A stretch of DNA of 64,000 nucleotides from Tubiluchus corallicola (GCA_030141605.1 JAQGDQ010000475.1:10001-74000); one strand, 5' to 3'. Positions 1-11,605 are shown, numbered from the stretch's first letter. Translations and numbers: made by a program. Notes: generated by a model not told the origin, from the letters alone.

Positions 1-205
1 TGCGCATGGTCGCATGCGCACAACAGCCAAACACTGCGTTGCTTGAACTGTGAGCGCACTGTGCTGGGCTGTGAAGCAAACAGTACTACCCTCACGTGCT
101 CTGGACCGTACAAGCATAAAAAAAACTAAAGAAAAAAGATTTATTATAATGAATATTATCGATAATATTGAATGAAAATAAGGGGTGCTGCAGTTCACTG
201 AGCCG
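1..205. repeat. Interspersed repeat, inverted copy at 26870-27060
   Basis: This stretch matches the reverse complement of 26870-27060 over almost its whole length. Both include ACAGCCAAACAC, TACTACCCTCAC and a TATTATCGA(T/C)AATATT core. Two distant inverted copies indicate a mobile or dispersed repeat. No coding capacity is visible and its class is unknown. Confidence 0.75.
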
Positions 206-429
206 CCACTGAGTGCTATATATATATATATATCATAACCATAAGTATAATTATATCAATTTCCCTAGCAAAAGATGTCATTTGGTTGCAACGAACGAAA
301 ACGTACAGGATGGAAAAGCCTTGTTGTACCTAAAGAGTAGCTGTATGGGTGCCGTGAAAGAGAACATTGTGATGTAACAATCAACACACAATGCTAACTT
401 TTGGAAGACGGATTGCTAACGGCTTTCAA

Positions 430-850
430 TTCAATTTCAGTTCAAAAAGCCTTTTCACAGTTTCGTTCTGCGCACGCGCAGTTGCTGCAGGCCAAAGGTT
501 AATTGTAGCACAGCAATGCATCTTAGCTACAACTGTCACGTGACACGTTTACATAACAAAGCCTTCTGCTGCATCAGCTCAGTAATTTCAGTTGTCTGCA
601 GGTTAATATACTGTTAAGTCGTAACTGACGTAAATAAACGTGCAGCCATCTAGCGTCTGCACTAAAAACTATTACAAGTCGTTCAACGGCAATAAGCCTT
701 TTTATTGTTTCGTTGTGCGCATGCGCAGTTACTGCGGATCAATGATTAAGTGTACCACAACAACGTTTCTGAACTACAACTGTGACATGTGTGAAAAGCA
801 AAGCCGGCTGCCGCATCAGTTCGGCAACTGTAGTTGTTTTACGTGGACTT
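430..850. repeat. Diverged duplication, two units
   Basis: Two diverged units (about 430-600 and 640-850) share the same order of motifs: AAGCC then TTTCGTT(C/G)TGCGCA, GCGCAGTT, a CTACAACTGT block, and GCATCAG followed by GTTG/GTAGTTG. The short open frame at 640 lies inside the second unit and is not supported as a gene. Confidence 0.5.
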
Positions 851-1411
851 TACTTAATTACACATTAGTCTGTGTGTAGAGTGATTTACTAGCAGGATCT
901 TGCTTGGAAACAAGAAAAATGAACTAGGTAAGGTTCTAGCTAGCTGTTAAAACTGTTACTAATACAATAGATGGGCTACGAGACGTTGTCAAGTGTACAC
1001 AAATGTGTTGTCTGGTACACTTAACCTTTGACCTTTTCACCACCATCATCAATCGCTGGAACTGTGAAAATGCTTATTCAAAAAAAAGGTTTTAATAAAG
1101 AAATTCGTTATTCTTTTCGAATCTTACTTTGAGGAATGCCATCCTTTTGTTGAGGAAGTAAAGATTTCCAGTTCCGTTGCGGGTCTGTAGTCATCTTGTC
1201 CCGAATAGTGAACGACATTAAAAGATATTCTATCCGGTAAACTATCCTGTCTGTAGAAAAAAAGTTAAAAGTTACACATTTGCTCAATTAAAGGAAAGAT
1301 CAAGCTTTGTGGAAAAATTCGCAAAAAATGTTAAAAGGATTTAGTAATAATACTATGACAAGCGCCTCGTGCAATTAGTAAAATTGCCTTAAAATCACGA
1401 TTAAAATCCTT
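851..1411. other. Intergenic, nothing recognised
   Basis: AT-rich sequence without a supportable open frame, RNA gene or clear repeat. Confidence 0.5.
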
Positions 1412-1570
1412 AAAAGCAGCCCACGTGATTTTACGCCTGGCTGCTCCCATTCTTCCGCCGATGACGTCATGTTCGTTGATTGAAGGAAAGCAGCCCACGT
1501 GATTTTACGCCTGGGTGTTCCCATTCTTCCACCGATGACGTCACGCTCGTTGATTGAAGACAAGCAGCCC
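1412..1570. repeat. Tandem duplication of about 75 bp
   Basis: Two adjacent copies of a unit containing AGCAGCCCACGTGATTTTAC and GATGACGTCA. Each carries a CACGTG E-box and a TGACGTCA CRE-like palindrome. These could bind bZIP or bHLH factors, but with no adjacent promoter the regulatory reading is only a possibility. Confidence 0.7.
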
Positions 1571-2154
1571 ACTGTCGATTTTCGTTGAAAGTTTAAACAG
1601 TTTTTACAAAAAGTTAAAACAAATTTAGGGATATTTTTGCATGAACATCAGGTAAGCTGCAGAAGTTTGAATTGGTTTAACAGCGTGCACTTACGGAAAT
1701 CCACGATGCGCATGCGTGAAATCACGACGTCCTCCAGTTACGTCGTGATTATCAAATCAGTCACCGGCTATCACCATTGCCCGAAAATTTTGTATCGGTG
1801 TACAGCAGGAGTACAAATTGACAATGGTTTCCAAAATTTCGTTGTTGTATTTTTCCAAGTTTAAGTGATAACGATAAAATAAACCCACTAATGATTATGA
1901 TTACGTGAATTTACATTAGAATTGGTAATTACGTTTATTATAATTGTACTCGCTGTTTTTCATCGTGTATAATGTGTGTAAATTTTTGTTACTTAGTATT
2001 AAAATATGTTCGTTATCTTTTATTATGTACGTATGTTGTGATGGATTATAATTTGTAACTATGTCTATTGTATATGATCGTTGTCGTTCAATGTGCCTCA
2101 AGCGTTGGATTCTAAATTATATATATATGTGAATAGGTTTAATACGTTGTAAAT

Positions 2155-2232
2155 GCTTTTAGAAATTTTAAACATATCCCTACAAATAGAGGGAATGTAT
2201 TCCGTACATAGTTTTTAAAAATAAAGAATAAC

Positions 2233-2324
<92 letters not shown>

Positions 2325-2443
2325 TAACAATAACAATAACAAAAACAATAACAATAACAATAACAATAGCAATAACAACAACAATAACAATAACAACAAC
2401 AACAACAACAACAACAACCACCACCACTACCACCACCACCACC

Positions 2444-2478
<35 letters not shown>

Positions 2479-2500
2479 TAAACCCTCTAATGTTAATTTA
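2155..2500 (+). repeat. LINE 3' tail followed by (AAT/AAC/ACC)n microsatellite
   Basis: A short segment with CAAATAGAGGG and AAATAAAGAATAA runs into about 90 bp of pure AAT, then AAC, mixed AAC/AAT and ACC triplets. The non-repetitive part resembles the reverse complement of 24740-24830 and part of 6250-6290, so it looks like a non-LTR retrotransposon 3' end that seeded the array. Long homopolymer ORFs here are artefacts of the triplet repeat. Confidence 0.65.
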
Positions 2501-2649
2501 AGTGAAGTCCTTTCCTTTAGGTAAAAGACACAATGGAAATTCAAACAGAGCATCATGGGATAGCTGTGTGTCCATTAACAGAACACATCAAGAGACAATA
2601 TCCTAATGTAGATTAACATACAATAATTTAACCGAATTCTTTTCTTATG

Positions 2650-2722
2650 AAAATATTTTAATACGTTTAAATTATCAATTTAATTTAATTATTAATTAAA
2701 TTGTTAATTTAAACGTATTTGG
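2650..2722. repeat. AT-rich inverted repeat (hairpin)
   Basis: AATACGTTTAAATT is mirrored by AATTTAAACGTATT about 35 bp away, and the AATTTAATTTAATTATTAAT centre is itself nearly self-complementary, giving a potential cruciform of about 60 bp. Confidence 0.7.
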
Positions 2723-3185
2723 ATTTGTTAATTCCAGAACAAGCAATCTAAAACAAATAATGTCAAATACCCACTATGGAACGAACTCTGTAATCAAGCA
2801 AGCAATTCTACTTTGGAATTCTCTACCATTACAGGTTAAACAAATCAAGTCCCTATCAGCATTTGAAACAAAATTAAAATCACTAATATTAACCAGATAT
2901 GAAATACCATCACACCAGTACGACAACAAACACACTAATTCAGAATTTATATATCCACGCCCATATTAATTAAATCATAATTTTTTCATTCTTTTGAGCA
3001 TAGTTGTAAATATGTTTGATTTTATTCGTCGTTACTTTCCATTACTGCACAGTAGTTTAGATTGCACTGACGCATTTGCCTTTAGCAGTGCAAGTTTTTA
3101 TTAACTAACACCGACTGATCATCTGTGTAAAGTTTTTATCTGTGATTATCAATGTATTTTAAAGGCAAATAAAGATTATTATACA
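2723..3185 (+). mobile_element. Non-LTR retrotransposon (CR1/Jockey-like) 3' end
   Basis: The open frame at 2760-2969 contains AILLWNSLPLQVKQIKSL followed by a spaced F and L-K-S-L. This is the familiar C-terminal signature of CR1/Jockey-type LINE ORF2 proteins (WNSLP...lr...s...FK..LK). Downstream is an untranslated tail ending in GGCAAATAAAGATTATTAT, typical of LINE 3' ends. The 5' part of the element, including the reverse transcriptase, is absent, as expected for 5' truncation. Confidence 0.7.
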
Positions 3186-3190
3186 TATAC

Positions 3191-3199
<9 letters not shown>

Positions 3200-3250
<51 letters not shown>

Positions 3251-3260
3251 ATATATATAT
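3200..3260. repeat. (GT)n microsatellite with (AT)n flanks
   Basis: About 22 uninterrupted TG dinucleotides bounded by short ATAT runs, directly after the LINE tail. Confidence 0.95.
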
Positions 3261-3459
3261 GTAAATTGTGCTTTGAAAGTCTTACCTGTTGTGTAGAAAT
3301 GGTACGTTTCTTATTTGTCATACTTTTGATGTAATTTTTTATTTGGTGCAATAAATTTTAAATTAAATTTTAAATTTTATTAAATTTTAAACAAAGCGGA
3401 CTATTGTACTAATTAAGGATTATAGCTTGCTCACACGCCAAGTACCACAATTATGTAAC

Positions 3460-5358
3460 TTACTTTAACTGGCTGGCTTCATCGAGACGAAGAATTTTCC
3501 GGGTTACCGGAAGTGCGGCCACGTCATCAGCCGCCGCCGGTTCCGTTTCCGGTGACGAATCCATGCTTCGTCGCTGCCTGAGAGGTTGTCGTTTCGATTC
3601 TTTTGATGGATCCTTTTTCTGCTTGATCCCAACTTTATCAACTTGATCAACACCTTTGTTTCCAATTGTCGATTCCTTGACGTCCTTTGATTCTTTGATG
3701 CCCGGTTTTTCTTGCGACGCCTTTTCCTTGACGCGCCCTTGACTGTCTACTGGATTTTTGGAGTTGGGTTTGTCACCGTCCGCTAATTTGTTCCTGCTGG
3801 ATTTTATGGGGCGTGTGGCAGGGTCGCCACCTACAGTCTGAAAATTCTCACTGACATTTTCTTGATTTTGTTTTTCTTTTTTCTTGTCCTCGTTTTGTTT
3901 GTTGTCTTTTCCCAAATCACTCTTCTCTCGGCGCACGGAAGGACTTCTGGATCGTTTGTCGATTTCCGAATTTTCTCGACGCGACGACTCACTGTTTCCG
4001 GTCGCCTTCTGTTGCTTCTCTCTTCCCAAATCACTCTTCTCTCGTCGCACGGATGGACTTCTGGATCTTCTGTCGATTTCTGAAGTTTCTCGACGCGACG
4101 ATGGCCTTTCCTTCTGGTCGTTGCCTGCCCTTGGTGACAGGCTTCTTGGCGATCGTTCGCCCGCTTCTAAATTGGATTTTTCACGTCTCAAAGGATTGTT
4201 TTTCGTTTCTGATTTTTCTTCCTGTTGATCAACTCGTTTTGCACTCTTCGATGCACGAGATTTGCTTCTTCTTGGGCTCGAGCTGTCAGCTTCTTCTTTG
4301 TTCTTATCACCTTTCTCGTTTGCTTTTTCTCTGTTCTTATCACCTTTCTCGTTTGCTGTTTCTTTGTTCTTATCACCTTTCTCGTTTGCTGTTTCTTTGT
4401 TCTTATCACCTTTCTCGTTTGCTTCTTCTTTGTTCTTATCACCTTTCTCGTTTGCTTCTTCCTTGTTCTTGCCACCTTTCTCGTTTGCTTCTCGATCAAA
4501 ATTTATTTGCTCCAAATTTGTGTTTTCTGGATTTAATTTGTTCTTGTCAGATTCCTGCGTCGTCGATTTTTTCTTTTCTAACGGCGATTTTGACCTTTCT
4601 CGAGAAATTGACCTTGACCTTTCCCGAGAAACCGACTTTCTTCCTTCTTCTGCTGTTGTCTGATCTTTTTTCTTCTTTTCTTCGTTAGGTTTTTCCAACG
4701 AAGTCTTAGCTCCGGTCTCCTCCCCCAGTTTTTGATTCCCACTTTTAAAATCTACGGTGGATTTTTCACCTTCGTTCGCGCTCTTTTGTTTCAGACTCAC
4801 CTCTTCCGAATTCACTTCATTTTGTTCATCTGCTTCTGATCGTTTCTGCTTTTCCGAATCCCCAACAGCAGACTTTTTGCGTTCAGTTGGATCGCCTCTT
4901 GTTTCCAGGTTTGATTGTTGTCGCGTCTTTTCTTCTACTTCTTCTTTTTTCTCTCCTTTCTTCTTTACATTCGATATTTCACGCGCAGGTTTCCCACTCG
5001 AAAGTCGAGTCGAGTCGACTTGATTCACCGCTTCAACACTTCTGCTTATGTTGGTGTTTGTGTCGATGTCGGCTTTGTTATTTATAAGTTTTTTATTATC
5101 GTGCACTTTGTTTTCTTTCTCTTCGTTGTCAGCACTTTCGCGAGGTCTCACGCTCCCTCTTTTCTTCGCCGAGGTGGCTTTGAGCACATCGGATTCTGCT
5201 CTCACACCCAATCTGGACGCAACACTGGGCTGGTCAGTTAATGAATCTCCAACGTCCTCCGAGTCAGCCAGCGCATTACCGACTTGTTCCAGCTCATTTG
5301 CTAATTCATCGTCGTTCATTGCACCGGAGGCTGTAACCACAGATACCTCGGTAACCAT
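3460..5358 (-). CDS. Hypothetical charged, disordered RS/KE-rich protein (3' end probably spliced)
   Basis: An open frame of 632 codons with no recognisable folded domain. It is rich in K, E, S, R, N and D. Visible features are RS-type blocks near the middle (SRERSRSISRERSKSPLE), two near-identical copies of RRSRSPSVRREKSDLG or close variants, and about six tandem ten-residue units of the type EANEKGDKNK. An in-frame TGA lies just upstream of the ATG at 5358, so this is the first possible start in this frame; an upstream exon cannot be excluded. The apparent stop (3460-3462) lies inside a perfect donor, CAGTTAAA|GTAAGT, so the real gene may splice out at 3464 to a downstream exon. RS repeats suggest a nuclear or RNA-binding context, but function is not assigned. 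Confidence 0.6.
   Translation of the reverse strand: MVTEVSVVTASGAMNDDELANELEQVGNALADSEDVGDSLTDQPSVASRLGVRAESDVLKATSAKKRGSVRPRESADNEEKENKVHDNKKLINNKADIDTNTNISRSVEAVNQVDSTRLSSGKPAREISNVKKKGEKKEEVEEKTRQQSNLETRGDPTERKKSAVGDSEKQKRSEADEQNEVNSEEVSLKQKSANEGEKSTVDFKSGNQKLGEETGAKTSLEKPNEEKKKKDQTTAEEGRKSVSRERSRSISRERSKSPLEKKKSTTQESDKNKLNPENTNLEQINFDREANEKGGKNKEEANEKGDKNKEEANEKGDKNKETANEKGDKNKETANEKGDKNREKANEKGDKNKEEADSSSPRRSKSRASKSAKRVDQQEEKSETKNNPLRREKSNLEAGERSPRSLSPRAGNDQKERPSSRRETSEIDRRSRSPSVRREKSDLGREKQQKATGNSESSRRENSEIDKRSRSPSVRREKSDLGKDNKQNEDKKKEKQNQENVSENFQTVGGDPATRPIKSSRNKLADGDKPNSKNPVDSQGRVKEKASQEKPGIKESKDVKESTIGNKGVDQVDKVGIKQKKDPSKESKRQPLRQRRSMDSSPETEPAAADDVAALPVTRKILRLDEASQLK
4290..4500 (-). 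repeat. In-frame 30-bp coding minisatellite
   Basis: About six tandem units encode (E/T)ANEKGDKNK(E) within the disordered protein. Because the unit is a multiple of three, copy number can change without breaking the frame. Units differ by one or two substitutions (GGK/GDK, EE/ET/REK). Confidence 0.85.
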
Positions 5359-5730
5359 AGATACGTTTTGTTCCCATCATCATAGTAGCCGTAGCCATAG
5401 GGTTCCGTTTCCAATTTCCTTTCACTTATTGCCTCTGTCGCCAGTGCAGTGTTTTGGATGAAGCTCTCTCGCTGCATTAGTGTGATGAAGGCGAGTGTCA
5501 CATATCGTAGATCGATGTTGTTATGGACGCCACACATTGTGTTTATTTGGTGACATTTTTATTGCTGGCGACCCTGTCGATGTTGTGATGGTTACAAATA
5601 AAAACAGGCAGGCATACATAAGTGATGAATGTGATGGTTTGATTGATGATTAAACAATAGAGACTGGAATATTAGTCGAACGCATTAAGCCAATAAAAGA
5701 ACAAAAAGTAGATAATACTGGCGAACACTC
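5359..5730. other. Upstream flank of the charged-protein exon
   Basis: Probable 5' UTR or promoter side of the minus-strand gene ending at 5358. A 73-codon open frame (5316-5537, minus) overlaps the start in another frame, with no support as a gene. No TATA box or other clear element was identified. Confidence 0.4.
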
Positions 5731-5734
5731 TCTC

Positions 5735-6790
<1,056 letters not shown>

Positions 6791-6794
6791 AAAG

Positions 6795-6805
6795 TGCGTG
6801 CGTGC

Positions 6806-6836
<31 letters not shown>

Positions 6837-6870
6837 AATGAGTGCGTGTGTGCATGCGTGTGTGTGTGTT
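6795..6870. repeat. (GC/GT)n microsatellite
   Basis: Alternating purine-pyrimidine run GCGTGCGTGCGCGCGCGCGC then TGTGTG. This composition favours left-handed (Z) DNA. Confidence 0.9.
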
Positions 6871-7202
6871 TTGTTAAAACCGAACCCAATCTTAAACTGT
6901 AGGTCAATTTTTTTCAAAAATGAGATACGTGAAAGAATTATTACCACACAAACACAATTTCATGTTCGCGCCACTAGTTCTTCGCTGTTTCATGCATTTC
7001 GCCATTCGCAAGTTAGATGGGCACTAGCGCCTGCATTTCAGAAACGCATTTTACAAAAAACAGGTGTTGTACCTCTCAGTTCAGATGTGTTAGTTTTCAT
7101 CGAACTTCATGATAGGGTAGCATATGAAAAATCATCCTGTCCTTCTTTAAAATGCATTCCTATTCAATCTGCACTTAAATATTGCGCATTTAAAAGTGCG
7201 AG

Positions 7203-7257
7203 CATGTGCCAACTGGTGCCAACTTGTGCCAACTGGTGCCAACTAGTGCCAACAACT
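7203..7257. repeat. Short 11-bp tandem repeat
   Basis: Five units of the type TGCCAACTGG(T) lie in a row, with variants CTTG and CTAG. Confidence 0.85.
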
Positions 7258-7295
7258 TGAGAAGTTCACTTGATCAGTTGATCTCTGAAAAAATT

Positions 7296-8130
7296 ATCAG
7301 AGCACTCGTAGCACACACGTGTTACTAAACTAAGTAAAATTTTAAAATACTTTTCGTTATCAATAAGATTAAGAGTACGTTTATCGACTAGTAGGTGGTG
7401 CACCCTGATTTCACGTAGGTGACGTCATGTAATGGCGCTATCGGAACAGTGTCGCGGGAAATTTAAAATGAAAACAAACAAAAAATCCTTTCACACCGGG
7501 TACCACATACGTGGAAAATTGCTAAAACAAGTAATATAATTTTTAAGGCAATTTAGAGGCCTTTAAAAGGACAAGAAAAGGGGTACCCAAATGAGGTCCC
7601 ATGAAAATCGCTTTAAAACATTAAAATATTACTTTACAGCAACTTTATACGTAATATACATTCGTACTCGCGTTGAAAGGAATTTTTGTTTGTTTTCATT
7701 TTAAATTTTCCGCAATCCGGCGCCATTGCTTGACGTCATATACGCACAACTTAATCTAAGGGAAGAAAAGGCAATGTTAGATTATGTCCCGAAAAACTTC
7801 CCATGCAAGCTATATTACTTAACATTTCGCTTACTTGCTGGAAAGACTTGTATGTAAATATATGTAAATTTACATATATGTAACTATATGTAAATTAAAT
7901 ATATGTATATATAAATATATGTAAAATATATATGTAAAATTTTATGTAACTGAAAATATAATTTAAAGTGTTTGTGCCAATTGGTAAAATGTCGCTGGCC
8001 ACCCTCCAGGGTGCGCCACTCACTAACCAAAAACGTATTTTTAATCTTATTGACAAGATACAGTAATTTAAAATTTTATTTACTTAGTAAAATGTGCGCT
8101 ACGAATGCTCTGATTATTTCTTCAAATTTT
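7296..8130. mobile_element. Non-autonomous DNA element with long inverted repeats
   Basis: Inner arms at 7421-7490 and 7675-7739 are reverse complements (GACGTCATGTAATGGCGC... and ...GGCGCCATTGCTTGACGTCA, with a shared TTTAAAATGAAAACAAAC block). Outer arms at about 7310-7410 and 8005-8100 are also inverted (CTAAGTAAAATTTTAAAA and its complement near 8065-8090, with GGTGCACCCTG and CAGGGTGCGCC). Related segments occur at 14270-14605, 19235-19400, 46100-46640 and 53140-53240. No transposase is visible. Confidence 0.65.
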
Positions 8131-8600
8131 ACTCAGTGTTATCTAAACCTGTTTCAAATGACCTACTGTTTAAATGGCTGGGCCTAGCGGTCATCGCGGT
8201 AGTATGAATTTACAGGTTTTACACAACGTTACTGCCGACGCAAGCTCTGCATGCAAAAAGGCAGTATGTGAGTGGTATAAACTTCCAAGATGGATCTTTA
8301 CGCTTTGCTGTCAGAGAAAAAACTCGCTGTTGTGAACGCACCGTTTCGTGATAGGCTTGATTTTTATACCAATCCTTTCTTAGTATTCTCATTTGCTCTG
8401 TGGGCAAAGCAACCGACCATGCTAGCAGTTCTTGCAGTAATCTGGCAGTTCTGTAATACGTTCGTAATTTAATACCTTCCGAAGTGGTCAGCATTTCAAG
8501 AAATCAACTTCCATTTACCGGTTCTGCTTTGGAAAAAGCCGAGGTTTTTTTTAGATGGGTTTACTATTTGTTGTTCCTCGAACAAAATACTCACAGAAAA
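8131..8600. other. Flank of the inverted-repeat element
   Basis: Contains AGTGGTATAAACTTCCAAGATGG (8271 onward), also seen near 46609 and 53160, so at least the first 170 bp belong to the same dispersed family. The 91-codon minus frame at 8219-8494 overlaps this repeat and is not accepted as a gene. Confidence 0.4.
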
Positions 8601-8631
8601 TAGTGAGATTTAAGAATTAGTTTTTTTGTTG

Positions 8632-8874
8632 TTAATCTTTCGCCTGGTTGCCGTTCGACGTTTGCTCATCCAGAGCCTCACTTTCGGCAACTTTTCCATA
8701 GTTTTCTACGTAGGCCTTCGTCGAACAGCCAGACAGGGGGCGGATCCATTTTCTACCGTACGGTACCGTTGCGCGAAAGACACCCAGCCACGTTTTCTGT
8801 CGATTGATGCAAAAGGCGTGCCGCTTAATCAACTGGATCTTATTCGTACAGTAATCTCAGCATATCGAGATTGA
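8632..8874 (-). other. Weak candidate exon, open on both strands
   Basis: A patch richer in G+C than its flanks has an open minus frame (8632-8832, ending in NGNQAKD and a TAA) preceded by a possible acceptor ending in GATCCAG. It also has an open plus frame (8626-8874). Neither product is recognised. It could be a terminal exon or an old insertion. Confidence 0.2.
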
Positions 8875-9319
8875 AACTAAATTGTTAGTTTCGTAAAAAA
8901 AACGTGGCCACCTTTTTCGAAAATCGGACTTTGCAAAAGGGGTATGGATGCGCTCAGAATGTTACAGGAAGACAAAAGGTTTTGCACCTGGTATGTTTCC
9001 TAAGTCTACAATGTCAGAAAATCCTAGACTATACGATGAACAACATTGTGATACTTTGCATAGATTCAGCATTACTCTACGGATTAAAATTTCAGGTAAG
9101 AAAGTACTTTTTATACCTTTACATTTCGTCGAATGTCGTATGATATGAACTATGAATTTTATTTCACACATCAAAAAATACAATATCAAGCACATTAATA
9201 AACTTTAAAAAAATAATTTGAGTAGTGCGAGGTGAGTGTACGACCATACGGTCATTAACACACTCACCTTACTTAAGTGAAAAAATGATTATAGTTATGC
9301 ATGCTTCTGTAGATAAGTT
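8875..9319. other. Intergenic, nothing recognised
   Basis: Two overlapping short plus frames (8904-9148) show no recognisable motif. AT-rich. Confidence 0.4.
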
Positions 9320-9545
9320 AATGTAAATAAAGATGAAGTAAATGATGTAATAATAGCAATGGTATAAGAGCAATAAACCTGAAAGTTGAGAAAGGAAAAG
9401 ATAATATGTAATTAGGACTTTGAGTGAGCCTTAAAGAGTGAAATTTTTTTTAAATAGTTACGAATATGAATTATGTGATTATCACTTACTTGTATTACAA
9501 TGCAATCATATTGTTTACTTGTATATACAGTGATATATATACAAT
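9320..9545 (+). repeat. Interspersed repeat, second copy at 59984-60205
   Basis: From AAATGATGTAATAATAGCAA to the GATATATA run this segment is nearly identical to 59984-60205, in the same orientation. Differences are single substitutions plus a small insertion around 60143. The element class is unknown. Confidence 0.85.
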
Positions 9546-9743
9546 TATGCACTATAAGTTTATTTAAATTTGCTGTTTTGGTAATGTAGTTCTTTTCTTG
9601 TTTTGGTAAGAGAAAAGTTGGCGAGCCTTAAACAACTATAGCAGTAATGCTATGGCTTATTAATGCACCAAAACTGTGTGACACTGAATTTATTCCGACC
9701 TGAATTTCTATATTCAAACAAATAGAAATATACTTTCTATATA

Positions 9744-10239
9744 CCGTATATACGTGTGTACAAGTCGACCTCATGTACAAGTCGATGTGCCTTTTACGAC
9801 CAAAAATTACATCGTTTTACATGTTACCTGTGTACAACGCGAACTTAAAATATTGTCATAAAAATAGTGTAAAACTTCCCGCGGCAGCCGACAAGCGGCA
9901 GCACCTGCACAACATTGGCGATTTCCTTGTTCTGTGTGCTCCGTCGCTAGTTAATATATAAATTTTAACTTAATTTCACATACATTAAAATAAATTACTG
10001 TAATATTTGTTAATTTGGTGAAGTAATGTCAAGACGCGAGCATTCTCTGATGTGAAGTACCTCAGTATGTGTGTTCAATCAGTCCAGCATATAATGAAGG
10101 ATTATTTCTTTACATATTCGTATTGTTGACGACTGTTTAGCGTCATCTCCCAAAAAACATATCTAAGTATAAGTTGACCCCAAAAATTTCACCTTAAAAT
10201 CATCTCCCAAAAAATTCAACTTGTACATAGTATATACGG
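9744..10239. mobile_element. MITE with TA target duplication (Tc1/mariner-like)
   Basis: Termini CCGTATATAC at 9744 and GTATATACGG at 10239 are inverted repeats, extended imperfectly by GTGTACAAGTCGAC and its mirror AACTTGTACATA. The element is bounded by TA at 9742-9743 and 10240-10241, the target duplication expected of the Tc1/mariner superfamily. Internally only a 62-codon frame is present, so the element is non-autonomous. Confidence 0.75.
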
Positions 10240-10501
10240 TAATTTTTATCATACATTTAGTTTAAACATAATTTGTTATAGGATTGGATCAGACAGTTTG
10301 AACAACATGATTTAGGATCCTCACCACAACAGACTTTATACACTATTCATTTACTGTAAGAATTGACTATAAGTACACAAGCTGACAAGTTTTACTACAA
10401 GATTACATTAGACATTAGTAGAAAATGACGGTTAGAAGATATTAATGTACGAATATTTAAAACTGATGCATTTCATATCAGAAAGAAACTACTGGAAGCG
10501 T

Positions 10502-10786
10502 TTAGTACGTAGTTGCTATAAATTCACCTTTTCCGAATAATAACAACTTCAACAGATCATTAGTTCCTAAGGCAGCTATATTAAGGTTTTCAGGCAGAAG
10601 CATTTCATTTAATTTATCAAATATAACAACGCTAGTTTGTTGATGCGATGGGCAGTGCAACAAAAAGTGTTCAACAGCCTCAGATCGAAATCCACAATTA
10701 CAATTCGGCAATATTGGATGACCGTTATTATCTTTACAGCCTTTAGATAAAAGGTCATAGTTTACCTGAGAAAATCCGATTCTCAT
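10502..10786 (-). mobile_element. LINE ORF2 C-terminal fragment
   Basis: The 94-codon frame contains PNCNCGFRSEAVEHFLLHCP, the CxC...E..EHfLl.CP zinc-knuckle-like motif found after the reverse transcriptase in many Jockey/CR1-type LINEs, preceded by R-x-G-x-S-x-V-N. A related stretch (EAQTVEHLLFNC) lies at 25050-25170. It is a 5'-truncated fossil. Confidence 0.7.
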
Positions 10787-11600
10787 GCGCGTATATGATG
10801 CACTGAAATTGGAGGTTTATCATACGTTTACATTGAGATTAGAGTTGCTAAGCCTTTGCATTCAAAAATAATTATTATTTATTACTTCGGAAATGGTGTT
10901 TGATAAGCCGACGGAGAAAGAGCTTATAATATTTTAATTCTGTTTGGTGTATATATGTGTATGTCTATGGATATAAATATAAAATATTGATATATATTTG
11001 TGTACAATATGTAAGTTTTGAGGCTCGGGCTCCAGCGACTCTTGCTGTTTTTGGTTTTATTGTTGCTGCTATTAATGAGGATGAAAATAAATTATGATGA
11101 TGGTGATGATGACGATGACGATAACAATGACAACAACCGCTACAATGATGATGAAGATGATAAGGGTGAATTTTTCCATTTTTTCCATTTTTTTGTACTT
11201 CTATATGATATTTTTCTTGATCGTTGATTAAGACCGGACTGCCTGAATGTACAGCTTGATTTGAACTTGAATTAACGGTCAGTGTTGGGCAGTAATTTCT
11301 TCAATTTTATCTATTTGGGAGGTTATAGGGATGTCACGATTAGCTTAGGACAAATTTTACTAAATTAGCAAAAAATTGTAACGTCTTGAGTCATCTCAAT
11401 TTGTCATGATAGTTGTGTGCAGTAAGTAGCAAAACTATGTAAACGACTTGTGATTTTCAAATTTTCTTTTACTCGTTTTCGTTTCGTTCGCTTCATTTTC
11501 CTTATTTTTTCTTTTCGTGACTGCTCGTTCTCTCTTTTTTCTCATCTCGCCTTTTCTCTGCTATTTTTCTTTCTTTTCCTTTTGTGACAATTCTTGTTTC
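10787..11600. other. Intergenic with short (GAT)n patch
   Basis: A GATGATGGTGATGATGACGA-type patch sits at 11094-11162. The rest is AT-rich with no supportable gene. Confidence 0.45.
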
Positions 11601-11605
11601 CTTTC

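Noticed and set aside
2139-2556. Poly-L, poly-I/V ORFs
   Set aside because: Triplet microsatellite translated in different frames.
3831-5461. Plus-strand ORFs opposite the charged protein (100-211 codons)
   Set aside because: Shadow frames of a K/E/R/S-rich coding sequence; hydrophobic F/L/S composition without motifs.
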